Below are positions 1 through 8,197 of a DNA stretch of 64,000 bases, piece after piece. The DNA comes from Alkalihalobacillus pseudalcaliphilus (lineage in GTDB: Bacteria; Bacillota; Bacilli; Bacillales; Bacillaceae_D): positions 1,248,417-1,312,416 of the forward strand of contig LFJO01000005.1 in NCBI GenBank assembly GCA_001038565.1, written 5' to 3'. The position numbers and the translations under genes are program-made. Numbering within the stretch: position 1 is the first letter of the stretch; every line of letters begins with the position of its first letter. Under the pieces are notes generated by a model, which saw only the letters and a list, made by a program, of their open reading frames with translations, was not told where the DNA came from and did no database searches.

Positions 1-507
1 TAACTGTTTTTTCGCACGCAACATCCGAGTTTTGACAGCTCCTTCGGAAATCTCCATGACATCCGCAATTTCTAGATAACTTAAATCATGGAAGTAATGA
101 AGAACAATCGGTACTTTATATTTTGAATCTAATGATTGAACCAATACATGTAAATGACGTGACTCCTCATCAAAATGTTTTTCAATATACGCTTCATCTG
201 AAAGAAGTTGTTTTTTTTCTTTCAGCTGTAGCCACTTTTTCTTTTGACGCTGTTCATGACGATAAAAATCTCTTACTACATTTAACGTCAACGAATAAAG
301 CCATGTCGTAAACTTTCCATGTGTATGCTTCGTAATAAAACGATAAACCTTAATAAACACTTCCTGTGTTACATCATCAATTTGATAGGCAGGTACACCT
401 AATTGAAAACAAAATCTTTCAACGGTTTTTAAATGGGTACTTACTAAGGAATGAAATGCCTCCTCGTTCCCTTCTTTAGCCTGCCTTAACCATTCTTCTT
501 CTTTCAC
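1..507 (-). CDS. ECF-type RNA polymerase sigma factor (partial, cut by window edge)
   Basis: This reads as an extracytoplasmic-function sigma factor that directs RNA polymerase to a small stress or envelope regulon. The 169 visible codons contain a sigma-2 region with DDVTQEVFIKVYRF and TTWLYSLTLNVVRDFYR, and a sigma-4 helix-turn-helix with LSYLEIADVMEISEGAVKTR. No stop is reached before position 1, so the C-terminus lies outside the window. The GTG start at 507 is chosen because a G-rich ribosome binding site (TAGGGGG) sits about 8 bases upstream and the ATG overlapping it is closed at once by a stop. A partner anti-sigma gene would be expected just outside the window. The ECF subgroup cannot be assigned. 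Confidence 0.85.
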   Translation of the reverse strand, partial: MKEEEWLRQAKEGNEEAFHSLVSTHLKTVERFCFQLGVPAYQIDDVTQEVFIKVYRFITKHTHGKFTTWLYSLTLNVVRDFYRHEQRQKKKWLQLKEKKQLLSDEAYIEKHFDEESRHLHVLVQSLDSKYKVPIVLHYFHDLSYLEIADVMEISEGAVKTRMLRAKKQL

Positions 508-689
508 ATTAAAGAACCCCCTACCTAACCACATCTCTAAACTTTACAGGTAACGAGTATCCCACTACCTATAAAACGCTAACGATCGTCAATACGTTTC
601 AAAAAATTCTTCAATGAGTACCCAGTACCCCTCATTCACCAATCCATATTTTTCATCGGAAGAAACAGAATATCGCCTTTATCTTCACT

Positions 690-870
690 TTTATTCAAAA
701 CTCAAATGGCGAAGCTCGTTCACTTCGCCACCACAAAAATCAAAGTAGTGGCGACTATTTAAAAAGTTGGTTCTTTCTCCATCACCACTAGGAGTCACAC
801 GAACAAACATGGAGCAATGACCTGCTAACTTCAAGGCACAACCTACCACCCATAAGTACACTTTCATTCA
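690..870. repeat. Dispersed intergenic repeat, copy A
   Basis: The gap between the sigma factor and the amidohydrolase holds no gene. It carries a copy of the repeat family described in the findings: GCGAAGCTCGTTCACTTCGC at 703-722, a GTGGCGACT module near 750, an AGGAGTCACACGAACAAA module near 790, and a terminal ACTTTCAT near 860. The same modules recur in the same order at 44120-44625. The stretch 508-690 shows nothing recognisable. Confidence 0.65.
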
Positions 871-900
871 AAAGAAAAAAGCCAGTCAACGGACCAGCCT

Positions 901-2112
901 CTATTTTCCTGACAATACATCCTCACTTTGGATAGAATGCTTTAATAAATAAGTAAGAGCAGACGAAGCCAACAATTGTGCAGCGTGTAAAAGAGCTGAT
1001 TCATCAATATCAAATTTAGGGTGGTGATGTGGATACGTAATCCCTTTTTGCTGATTACCTGCCCCTGTAAAAAAGAACGTCCCCGGAACACGTTCCAAAT
1101 AATACGAAAAATCCTCTCCACCCATTACTGGACTCATTCTCGTGAAGCTCAAATCTTTAAATAAAGACTCCTGTCCTTCCACAAACTGCCTCGTAGCATT
1201 AACATCGTTAACCACAGTTGGGTAACCTTTCTTATATAAATAGGAATAACTGGCCCCCATCGCCTCACATACACCCTTCGTCACTTGTTCGATTCTTTCA
1301 ATAATATAATCTTGTATCTTGTTATCAAAAGTTCGGACCGTTCCAACTAATTGAGCCGTATCCGCGATTACATTAAAAGGACCACCCGCATGAAAAGAAG
1401 CAACCGTAATTACTGCAGACTCTAATGGATCAACATTACGACTTACAATCTGCTGCAGACTTAGAACGACTTGACTACCAACCGTAATAGCGTCAATCGT
1501 CTCATGTGGAGAAGCACCGTGACCACCTCGACCTTGGACGACTATTTCAAACCGATCTGCTGCCGCCATACTTGGCCCTTCTAAATACCCAATTTGTCCA
1601 ACTTCGAATGGAGACCATAAGTGGGTGCCATAAATGACATCCACACCATCTAAGCAACCGGCTTTAATCATTTGAATCGCACCACCAGGAGCTAGTTCTT
1701 CTGCGAATTGATGTATAAGAACGATAGTTCCTTCTAATTCTTCCTGATAGGTCATTAATGCTTTCGCTACAAGAAGTAATGATGCTGTATGACCATCATG
1801 CCCACAAGCATGCATTTTTCCAGGAATCGTACTTGCAAAAGGTAAACCCGTTTCTTCTTGAATAGGTAAGGCATCAAAATCAGCTCTTAAAGCAACGGTT
1901 TTTCCCGGCTTTCCACCTCGAATATATCCGACAACCCCACGTCCACCAACTTCTGTATGTACCTCAACACCAATATTTTCTAGATAAGAAGCTATTTTTT
2001 TCGGTGTTTCAATTTCTTCAAAAGAAAGTTCCGGATATTGATGTAGCTCACGCCTAATCATAATCATTTCCTGTTCATGCTCTCGTAAGAAGTTTAAAAC
2101 TTTCTCAATCAT
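901..2112 (-). CDS. M20D family metallo-amidohydrolase (N-acyl amino acid hydrolase type)
   Basis: A 403-residue cytoplasmic enzyme of the M20D group, which hydrolyses N-acylated amino acids or aminoacyl conjugates with a two-metal centre. Diagnostic motifs are ALRADFDALPIQEETGLPF near residue 75, the metal-binding HACGHDGHTA near 101, QFAEELAPGGA near 135 with the catalytic acidic pair, GRGGHGASPHETIDAI near 195 and MGGEDFSYYLE near 350. Length matches the family norm. It stands alone, far from the preceding sigma factor, so it is probably monocistronic. The natural substrate cannot be told from sequence. Hippurate, N-acetyl amino acid and indole-conjugate hydrolases all share this architecture. 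Confidence 0.85.
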   Translation of the reverse strand: MIEKVLNFLREHEQEMIMIRRELHQYPELSFEEIETPKKIASYLENIGVEVHTEVGGRGVVGYIRGGKPGKTVALRADFDALPIQEETGLPFASTIPGKMHACGHDGHTASLLLVAKALMTYQEELEGTIVLIHQFAEELAPGGAIQMIKAGCLDGVDVIYGTHLWSPFEVGQIGYLEGPSMAAADRFEIVVQGRGGHGASPHETIDAITVGSQVVLSLQQIVSRNVDPLESAVITVASFHAGGPFNVIADTAQLVGTVRTFDNKIQDYIIERIEQVTKGVCEAMGASYSYLYKKGYPTVVNDVNATRQFVEGQESLFKDLSFTRMSPVMGGEDFSYYLERVPGTFFFTGAGNQQKGITYPHHHPKFDIDESALLHAAQLLASSALTYLLKHSIQSEDVLSGK

Positions 2113-2229
2113 CCAAACACCTCACTTTTTCTTTTTATTTTACCTTCCAATCTCAGAAAAGAAAATGATATTTTCGAAAACTCCAACAAATAAACCGTCA
2201 CAATTCCGAAACATTACGAAACAAACTCC

Positions 2230-2395
2230 CCTAAAAACGGGCCAACTGTTTAAAAAGTCTCCACTACTTTCACCTTTATTGGTGGAGAAGTGAACCTGGA
2301 CGTCTATCAGGTCATTTCGATTTTCAAATTAAGGCCCCAAAAATAAAACCAAGGAATCAACTTTTATGGAGCATAACCACTAACTCTCATACAAA
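2230..2395. repeat. Dispersed intergenic repeat, copy B
   Basis: The stretch between the amidohydrolase and the 35-residue gene holds no gene but matches the repeat family. TACTTTCACC followed by ATTGGTGGAGAAGTGAACC lies near 2266-2302, which is the right-hand module seen at about eight other sites. The end motif near 2380 (CTCATACAAA) is a degenerate form of the family boundary. The copy lacks the GC-rich foldback and any tandem tail. Confidence 0.55.
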
Positions 2396-2440
2396 ATAAA
2401 AACTGATACCCAATTGGATACCAGCTTGCTCATACATTCA

Positions 2441-2548
2441 TTAATCTGTTAACTCAGAAAGCTTCAACATATAATAAGCCATTGCTACTGCAGAAACCAT
2501 AGCCAATAGACCGATTCCTAACACTGCGGTAAGTTGAACTAAAGTCAT
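2441..2548 (-). CDS. 35-residue single-pass membrane microprotein
   Basis: A short reading frame encoding 35 residues starts after a clear AGGAG ribosome binding site and an extended -10 promoter (2592-2600). The protein is almost entirely one hydrophobic helix (residues about 3-29, VLGIGLLAMVSAVAMAYY in the middle) with a short polar C-terminus ending ELTD. Size and layout resemble small accessory subunits of membrane complexes, such as those of terminal oxidases or transporters, but I recognise no family. It stands alone, with no linked membrane complex to suggest a partner. Translation signals and low-complexity-free composition support it being real. Confidence 0.6.
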   Translation of the reverse strand: MTLVQLTAVLGIGLLAMVSAVAMAYYMLKLSELTD

Positions 2549-2591
2549 GAATCAACACTCCTATCTAGCAATATAGCGTTTCACAATTAAA

Positions 2592-2600
2592 ATTATAACA
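2592..2600 (-). promoter_or_regulatory. Extended -10 promoter for the 35-residue gene
   Basis: On the minus strand the bases read TGTTATAAT, an extended -10 element (TG, one base, TATAAT). No good -35 hexamer lies 17 bases upstream, as is common for extended -10 promoters. It sits about 45 bases before the start codon at 2548. Confidence 0.5.
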
Positions 2601-2728
2601 TATTGAATGAACCTCTCCGCTCTGAAAATGTGACAACTTTTCTAACAAAAGGACAAAACTCCAATCAAAATACCCCTTTTTGCCAAAAATACTCGAACAT
2701 TTAATGGGTAGAAAATCCAACATATTAA

Positions 2729-2757
2729 TTGAAAACTCAAAATAAAAGCTTTATACT
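2729..2757 (+). promoter_or_regulatory. SigA-type promoter for the 73-residue gene
   Basis: TTGAAA at 2729-2734 and TATACT at 2752-2757 are separated by exactly 17 bases, a good vegetative promoter. The expected transcription start is near 2764, leaving a leader of about 65 bases before the ATG at 2831 and placing the cre-like site immediately downstream of the start. Confidence 0.6.
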
Positions 2758-2773
2758 GAAAATAACAGAGTCA

Positions 2774-2788
2774 GGAAAACGCTTTCAT
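2774..2788. promoter_or_regulatory. Catabolite-responsive element (CcpA site) candidate
   Basis: On the minus strand the site reads ATGAAAGCGTTTTCC, matching the cre consensus WTGNAANCGNWNNCW at every fixed position except the last. It lies just downstream of the predicted transcription start, the usual position for CcpA repression by roadblock. Binding is inferred from the match alone. Confidence 0.5.
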
Positions 2789-2830
2789 AACATGTACATT
2801 CTAATCGCTTTAAAAAGAGGAGGTATAATC

Positions 2831-3052
2831 ATGAACTTACAAAAAATCACGAACAAGTCTTTGATTACTAACGCAGACTTAAGTTTTAGTCAACGCTTCG
2901 GCTTGCCCATTGAAGTATGCTGTTGCAAAACAAGCGAAACACTGGCTTTTGGTCAAATTCAAGATTTCAATGACCGGTTCATCATGGTCGCTGATCGTTT
3001 ATTCCAGCGTGACAGTAATTTATTTTTCGGAAACCGCCACTTAACTGCTTAA
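2831..3052 (+). CDS. Hypothetical 73-residue protein with a CCC motif, putatively CcpA-controlled
   Basis: I do not recognise a family. The frame is open from about 2729, but the ATG at 2831 is preferred because GAGGAGG lies 8 bases before it, while earlier start codons have no ribosome binding site and fall inside the promoter. The protein is soluble, has no signal peptide or membrane segment, and contains a striking VCCCKTSE segment around residues 28-35 that could bind metal or be redox-active. The rest is mixed and slightly basic (LFFGNRHL near the end). The promoter and cre-like site upstream suggest a gene switched off when preferred sugars are present. It converges on the ypb cluster and is probably monocistronic. 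Confidence 0.65.
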   Translation: MNLQKITNKSLITNADLSFSQRFGLPIEVCCCKTSETLAFGQIQDFNDRFIMVADRLFQRDSNLFFGNRHLTA

Positions 3053-3121
3053 ACTTCAAGTCACGTTTATCACCCACCAACTTACATTGTCCTCTAGTCA
3101 TGTTATTTTCTTTTACACAAA

Positions 3122-3159
3122 TAGAGAGCTGTTTCTATTTATGTAGAATCCGCTCTCTA
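3122..3159. terminator. Hairpin between convergent genes
   Basis: TAGAGAGC (3122-3129) pairs with GCTCTCTA (3152-3159) across a 22-base loop. It lies between the 73-residue gene on the plus strand and ypbF on the minus strand, where a shared terminator is expected. T-tracts on either side are short, so efficiency is uncertain. Confidence 0.45.
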
Positions 3160-3174
3160 ACTTAGATCTCTTTG

Positions 3175-3615
3175 CTATTTATAAAATAGATTGATATCAT
3201 GCTGTTTACCAATTTGTTTGAAAAGTTTATGTCTTTTGACCCAAGTACCGTCTGCTTCCCACAGCTCAGGCGTTTTTTCAATGACTTCAGCCCGCAACTC
3301 CTCATATTCCTTTTCAGCTTTTTTCTCTTTCTTTTGGAAATATCGAACTTGTGCAATCCCTATGGCAACTAATAATACAAGAAATATCGTCATTGGATCT
3401 ATTTGGAATAACTTGTGATAATTAAACCCTGATTTAAAAGCTCCAAAGCTAAATGCATAAAAAGCAAGTAACACTAAAGCCGCTATACAACCTAAACAAA
3501 AGTACGTCCATATCTTCGTTGCCTTTTCCATCTGTATCAACTTGTTCCTACGCTTGATTAATTCTTGAAGCATCTCTTTAAAAAATAATGGCATTTCTTC
3601 TTGTTTGTGATTCAT
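3175..3615 (-). CDS. ypbF: YpbF-like membrane protein (DUF2663 type)
   Basis: A 146-residue protein with two hydrophobic segments, near residues 35-58 (YFCLGCIAALVLLAFYAF) and 72-92 (PMTIFLVLLVAIGIAQV), followed by a charged cytoplasmic tail rich in Lys and Glu. Size, topology and its place as the last member of the ypb cluster fit YpbF, whose function is unknown. GGAGGTG seven bases before the ATG supports the start. A frame inside it on the same strand (3162-3356) is only a shadow. It ends before a putative convergent hairpin, so it is likely the operon's last gene. Confidence 0.7.
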   Translation of the reverse strand: MNHKQEEMPLFFKEMLQELIKRRNKLIQMEKATKIWTYFCLGCIAALVLLAFYAFSFGAFKSGFNYHKLFQIDPMTIFLVLLVAIGIAQVRYFQKKEKKAEKEYEELRAEVIEKTPELWEADGTWVKRHKLFKQIGKQHDINLFYK

Positions 3616-3661
3616 CGTCCAACACCTCCCTCAATATAAGAATATGAGGTGGTGAAATAGA

Positions 3662-3934
3662 CTAGAACAAGCTTTCAAATAATGAGCGAAACCAATCAGG
3701 GTTGTATAAGAATGTCGTAATGATGATAATAAAAAGCACAAGTAACGTACGAACGGTTAATAATCTTAAGCTACGGTTACGCTTCACCGCTTTTCTATTT
3801 GTTTGATGCTTATCTGACCTCGGAGTCCACTCCGCTTTTTCTTCTAATACCTCTAATTGATATTCATATTGTGTCTCTAATTCCATCTCATCTAGCTGTC
3901 CTGGGTAAGGACGCTGTGCTCTTGACTTTTCCAT
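3662..3934 (-). CDS. Short YpbE-like protein with C-terminal membrane anchor, lacking LysM
   Basis: A 90-residue protein with a charged N-terminal half (EKSRAQRPYPGQ..., many Glu, Lys and Arg) and a single C-terminal transmembrane helix, LLTVRTLLVLFIIIITTFLY, ending RSLFESLF. It occupies the slot between ypbF and ypbD that in B. subtilis holds YpbE. That protein, as I recall, is longer and carries a LysM peptidoglycan-binding domain outside the membrane. Here the frame stops about 15 residues after the membrane helix and no LysM continuation appears in the 46-base gap to ypbF, so the domain looks lost rather than frameshifted. GGAGGAG four bases upstream supports the start. Confidence 0.6.
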   Translation of the reverse strand: MEKSRAQRPYPGQLDEMELETQYEYQLEVLEEKAEWTPRSDKHQTNRKAVKRNRSLRLLTVRTLLVLFIIIITTFLYNPDWFRSLFESLF

Positions 3935-4518
3935 TAGGCTCCTCCTTCAACTAACTGTAACCGTATTAACAGGCCCAACATGGCATCTATCAAAAAATGT
4001 ATCATGATTGTGACGAATAAATTGCCTGTCCATTCAAAAATAATACCAATCAAAAAACTTAAAACGATAACCCCAATAAATAATACAGGTTTGCTAATAT
4101 ATCGAAAATGCAAGCCCGCAAAAACGATGCTTGCAACCACTAAACCAAAACTTGATTGAATGACACCGCGAAAAAATACTTCTTCACAGAAGGCTATCAC
4201 CATTGATAAGAATAAAATATGGGGAATGGAGAGTCCTTTAAATAACTTTTTATTTAACCCACCATCATTAAATGCTTCTTCAGAAAATACCTTCATTGCG
4301 ACAATATTTAGGAAAACCACTATGAAAGCAACAAAGGAACCGATGATCAATATAGAGAAGGGCTGCCAGCTAAAAAGTGTCAACCAATCGCTCCACTGTT
4401 CAAAAAATAAAAGGCTTAAAATACCTGCTAAAAGGAGTAATAACCCTTGTGTTAAATAGACACTAATAGTTAAACCTTTTACCGTAAGTTGTTCGATCGT
4501 TACATGTGTTTGCTTCAC
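3934..4518 (-). CDS. ypbD: CPBP family intramembrane metalloprotease (YpbD)
   Basis: A 194-residue polytopic membrane protein of the CPBP (Abi) family of glutamate intramembrane proteases. The signature motifs are present: CEEVFFRGVIQ near residue 112 (EExxxR), FAGLHFR near 135 and IHFLIDAMLG near 175, which supply the catalytic glutamates, arginine and histidines. About five hydrophobic segments surround them. The gene overlaps recQ by four bases (ATGA junction) and the YpbE-like gene by one, so translation is coupled across the operon. The target is unknown. The position next to recQ and ypbB is conserved in Bacillus. Confidence 0.8.
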   Translation of the reverse strand: MKQTHVTIEQLTVKGLTISVYLTQGLLLLLAGILSLLFFEQWSDWLTLFSWQPFSILIIGSFVAFIVVFLNIVAMKVFSEEAFNDGGLNKKLFKGLSIPHILFLSMVIAFCEEVFFRGVIQSSFGLVVASIVFAGLHFRYISKPVLFIGVIVLSFLIGIIFEWTGNLFVTIMIHFLIDAMLGLLIRLQLVEGGA

Positions 4519-6029
4519 GTTTTATTCCCTACTTGTCCAAGTTTTATTGCGAGCTGATGTTGCCACCCTTTTTCCATTTGTATTGGTTGATGATAGTCTT
4601 GAAAAAATGTTGTTTGATCGAAACCACAAATGTCACAACAAATGGACAATTGTTCCGTTTTTAATTCGTCAAATACAGTCAAAATTCCTTCTCTTCTACA
4701 CCGATTTACATAGATCCATTGTTCCATTTCTTTTAGCTTTTCTTCTTTAATATGAAGCCTCTCATTAAAAAAGGATAAAAGCCGCTCCACTAAAGTAAAC
4801 TCAGTCATACCCTTTGCATTTACCAGTTCCCCCTCAATAAAACCCCATTTTTCCAATTGAAAATAAAGGACTCGAGCTGCGGTTTCTCCGCTTCCATATT
4901 GAAGGCATAAATCATACCATTGCTCGGGTGTGACATGGTTAATTTGAAGAAAACGAGAAAGGATTGCTTGAAGTTGCTCTCGTTCCAATTTATCCATCGA
5001 AATCAACTGTAAGGCTAATCCATGATCATACGGACATGTAAGTAAATAAGCAATGCTTGGTTTTTGATCTCGACCAGCCCTCCCGATTTCCTGGAGGTAA
5101 GATTCTAAATCCGTTGGGTAATGGAAGTGGATAACAAATCGAACATCGTGTTTATTTAACCCCATTCCAAATGCACTTGTACAACAAATAACTTCTAATT
5201 GCCCTTGTACAAATTGCTGCTGAATCATTAATCGCTCTTCATTTTTCATTCCTCCATGATAATGGCTTACTCGTTTCCCTTGTCTTTTTAAAAGCATGCT
5301 AACTTTCTCTGACCATAAGCGACTAGAAAAATAAATCATCCCAGGACCTTCTAAGTTTTTCACTAGTGTAAATAATCGGTCTAGCTTGTCTTCGGCTGTC
5401 TCAAATTTCTCAATTCTTAGTGCTATATTCTCTCTCTCAACTGAATGAATAAACATTGTAGCTTCTTTTATATCTAAAATACGGATTATATCCTCACGTA
5501 CCTCGGCGGTTGCGGTTGCCGTAATTGCTAGCGTCGGTGGAAAACCCAGTTCTTGTCTTATTTCTCTTAAACGTACATAGTCTGGTCTAAAATCGTGGCC
5601 CCACTGTGAGATACAATGGGCTTCATCAATAACCAATAAAGAAATCGTTAAGCTGTATAACCGTTCTTTCACTTGGTCATTTTGTAACATTTCAGGAGCT
5701 AAATAAATCATTTTATACGTATGCAAACGGTCTAGATGATATTTTTTTTCTTGATAACTCAAAAAACTATTTAAAGCGACCACTTCTTTTTTTCCGTTCT
5801 TTTTTAATTGTTGGATTTGATCTTCCATTAAGGAAAGTAGAGGCGATACAACAATTGTCACACCATGACTCATAAAAGCAGGAAGTTGGTAACATAAAGA
5901 CTTCCCTGACCCTGTAGGTAACATCGCCACTACGTTTTGTTGCTCCATAATGGCCTGAATAATTTCCTTTTGCCCAGGCCGAAAGCTATCTAATCCAAAG
6001 TGATGTTTTAATTCAGCTTTCAAATTCAT
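4515..6029 (-). CDS. recQ: RecQ-type 3'-5' DNA helicase (RecS/RecQ)
   Basis: A 504-residue superfamily 2 helicase that unwinds DNA during recombination and fork repair. Walker A is PTGSGKS at residues 38-44, the DEAH box is VIDEAHCISQWGHDFRPDY at 133-151, and helicase C motifs include GMGLNKHDVRFVIHF and YLQEIGRAGRDQK. A short Zn-binding remnant with four cysteines (CRREG...CCDICG) ends the protein. No full RQC or HRDC domain follows, so it is the short RecS form rather than the longer E. coli-like RecQ. AGGAG eight bases upstream supports the start, and its first 17 bases overlap the end of ypbB, showing an operon. Confidence 0.88.
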   Translation of the reverse strand: MNLKAELKHHFGLDSFRPGQKEIIQAIMEQQNVVAMLPTGSGKSLCYQLPAFMSHGVTIVVSPLLSLMEDQIQQLKKNGKKEVVALNSFLSYQEKKYHLDRLHTYKMIYLAPEMLQNDQVKERLYSLTISLLVIDEAHCISQWGHDFRPDYVRLREIRQELGFPPTLAITATATAEVREDIIRILDIKEATMFIHSVERENIALRIEKFETAEDKLDRLFTLVKNLEGPGMIYFSSRLWSEKVSMLLKRQGKRVSHYHGGMKNEERLMIQQQFVQGQLEVICCTSAFGMGLNKHDVRFVIHFHYPTDLESYLQEIGRAGRDQKPSIAYLLTCPYDHGLALQLISMDKLEREQLQAILSRFLQINHVTPEQWYDLCLQYGSGETAARVLYFQLEKWGFIEGELVNAKGMTEFTLVERLLSFFNERLHIKEEKLKEMEQWIYVNRCRREGILTVFDELKTEQLSICCDICGFDQTTFFQDYHQPIQMEKGWQHQLAIKLGQVGNKT

Positions 6030-7062
6030 GATTTTTACTCCTTCTAGCCAATACTAAACGAATCATGAAGTAATCTATATATTCAGGAAGTACCTCTTTT
6101 AGCTCTTTAAGCTTTTTCGTTTTTTTACTTTCGATTGCTTCTTCCACTATTTGAATACTTGGCTCATCAAATAAAGAATATAAGTCAAACTCCGTTTCCA
6201 ATAAAGCCAGTTCAACAATATGATCTTGAATCGTCGCTAGTTTCAAATCGCGCTTTTTACTAATTTCCTCCACGGAGAATCCTTGATAGTAATATTGTTT
6301 CGTTATTTCAGTTGAGTGCGACAATTTCTGCTTTTTTTGTTGGTTTAAATGGAGGAGACTTAGCACTGGATAGGCATTTGGTTGTTCATAAAGCTGCTGC
6401 AATAATTCATGTAAGGTTGCTTTATGTAGTAAATAAGCTTCATCTCTATCGACAAGAATAAGTTCCGCAGCTTGACTAATTGTGAGTCCAATTAACTGTG
6501 AACCGCTAAGCTGATGAACAAATAATTCTGCCTGCTCCTTCGTCATTGTCTGTAAGAAGGTTGCTAGTTCTTTATGTAATTGCTCCAAGGTCACGTCTGA
6601 ACGTTTCTTTAAGGTGAGTACGATCTGTTTGACCTCTTTTTGTATCTCCCAGTCAGAAACGATAGGCACAAAGTTCTGTTTCTTTGAAACGGATGTTATC
6701 GTTTGAATAAATAAAATCAATCGTCGCCAAAAAGTCTGATCGATGCGGTGATAATTCCAACCGTTCCATTCAAATTGGTTGAATTTTTCGCAGGACTCTA
6801 CATGTAATTTCTTAGCTTTTTCTGATAGCTGTAAATCAGTCAGCAAAATTTGCTCTTTTTGTAAAGTATCGATGTATGTTGTGAACTCCTCTTGTGTTAA
6901 AAAAGAAAAAAGACCGAAATAGTTAGTTAGTCCAAAAAGGTGGGTGTCTTGAATGGTTTGAACCGTTCTTTTCCCTTGAAGGATGGACCAGTAGCCGACT
7001 AAAGACTTTTGTCCTTTGCATCGGTTAATCGTATCTACAATGATATAGTCAATCAGCTTCAT
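6013..7062 (-). CDS. ypbB: YpbB, helix-turn-helix protein of the recQ operon
   Basis: A 349-residue protein that heads the recQ cluster. Its C-terminal third carries a helix-turn-helix region (YYQGFSVEEISKKRDLK LATIQDHIVELAL around residues 258-290), the arrangement of YpbB proteins that sit before recQ in Bacillus. The N-terminal part is helical with no recognisable catalytic motif. It is thought to be an accessory DNA-binding partner of the helicase, which is an inference from conserved neighbourhood. GGTGGGAG lies just before the start. It is divergent from the ferredoxin gene, so the 7063-7340 gap holds both promoters. Confidence 0.78.
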   Translation of the reverse strand: MKLIDYIIVDTINRCKGQKSLVGYWSILQGKRTVQTIQDTHLFGLTNYFGLFSFLTQEEFTTYIDTLQKEQILLTDLQLSEKAKKLHVESCEKFNQFEWNGWNYHRIDQTFWRRLILFIQTITSVSKKQNFVPIVSDWEIQKEVKQIVLTLKKRSDVTLEQLHKELATFLQTMTKEQAELFVHQLSGSQLIGLTISQAAELILVDRDEAYLLHKATLHELLQQLYEQPNAYPVLSLLHLNQQKKQKLSHSTEITKQYYYQGFSVEEISKKRDLKLATIQDHIVELALLETEFDLYSLFDEPSIQIVEEAIESKKTKKLKELKEVLPEYIDYFMIRLVLARRSKNHEFES

Positions 7063-7203
7063 AATCTCCCACCTTTATAACTTTCTCTGGTTCTATTGTA
7101 TCAGATCCTTGTCTATTCTCGTCTTAATTAGATAGATTTTATTTATTTTTGTCGATTTCTGCTTTACAGAGAGTGAAATTCTTCCTTTTGTGATACGAAG
7201 CTG

Positions 7204-7232
7204 TTGAAAAGTTTTAATTTTGGCTTTAAAAT
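7204..7232 (+). promoter_or_regulatory. SigA-type promoter for fer
   Basis: TTGAAA at 7204-7209 and TAAAAT at 7227-7232 are 17 bases apart. The predicted transcript starts near 7240 and has a leader of about 100 bases before the fer start codon at 7341. Confidence 0.5.
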
Positions 7233-7238
7233 AGATGA

Positions 7239-7589
<351 letters not shown>

Positions 7590-7602
7590 ATGCTTGTCAA
7601 GA

Positions 7603-7643
7603 AACTGTACGAATATCATGATAATGGTATCGTGCAGTTTTTT
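7603..7643 (+). terminator. Intrinsic terminator of fer
   Basis: AACTGTACGA...TATCAT pairs with ATGGTATCGTGCAGTT around a four-base loop and is followed by a run of six T. It sits 14 bases after the fer stop codon. Confidence 0.8.
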
Positions 7644-8177
7644 ATATGAAAGTGCGAACATAGAGCGTTACTCGTCGCTCCAGAAATGCTCGCTCCGCGT
7701 CCTGCGGGGTGGCGCCGAACTAACTAGCTTCGCTAGTGGATTTCGGCTCTGCCACTATTTCCCGCGGGAGTCTTCGCGGCTTTTCTTCCGCTGGGTTATT
7801 GCTAATTCTCAAGTTCTAAAACAATCCAACAAACAAAATCAAATTTAAAAAGATCAAAACCAAATTGTATGAAGAGTTGAGTTGGAAAGGGCTTTTCGCC
7901 ACTTTCATTTTTGTTGGTGGCGAAGCTTTGCTCGAGTAACTGTCATCATCGACCTTTTTCGTGTCGTTACTCAGGCTCTTCCCTCAAGTAACTGTCATGT
8001 TCGCCTCTTTGTGCAGATGCTACAAGGTTTGACCTCCGTATCTGCACAACTTGTATATCTTTATGGTGGCGATTGGCGTTTTATATGGAAGTTGCTGCTG
8101 ATACTCATGTGCTTCTCATTCAAAACCAAATTGGTTCAAAATTCCATCAGTTATAGAGGCTAACATAACTTTCATAT
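7644..8177. repeat. Dispersed intergenic repeat, copy C (nearly complete)
   Basis: The 600-base gap after fer is filled by one composite repeat. It begins TATATGAAAGTG and ends ACTTTCATATA (8168-8178), so its ends are inverted. Inside are a GC-rich foldback (7695-7779: CCGCG/CGCGG outer, GTGGC/GCCAC, GCCGAA/TTCGGC, CTAGC/GCTAG inner), the spacer motif AATTCTCAAGTTC at 7803-7815, the CCACTTTCAT...GTTGGTGGCGAAG module at 7900-7925, and two hairpins of the 52-bp type (7961-8000 and 8011-8047). Apparent open frames here are by-products of the repeat. Confidence 0.75.
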
Positions 8178-8197
8178 AGATAAATCCGATATCTTTG

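Noticed and set aside
855-905. A terminator hairpin after the M20 amidohydrolase (GCCAGT...ACCAGC)
   Set aside because: The two halves are near-direct rather than inverted repeats, with mismatches in the middle, so no stable stem forms.
4160-4459. Plus-strand open frames of 60-180 residues inside genes (for example 4160, 22231, 33696 and 39780)
   Set aside because: They are reverse-strand shadows of well-supported genes without translation signals.
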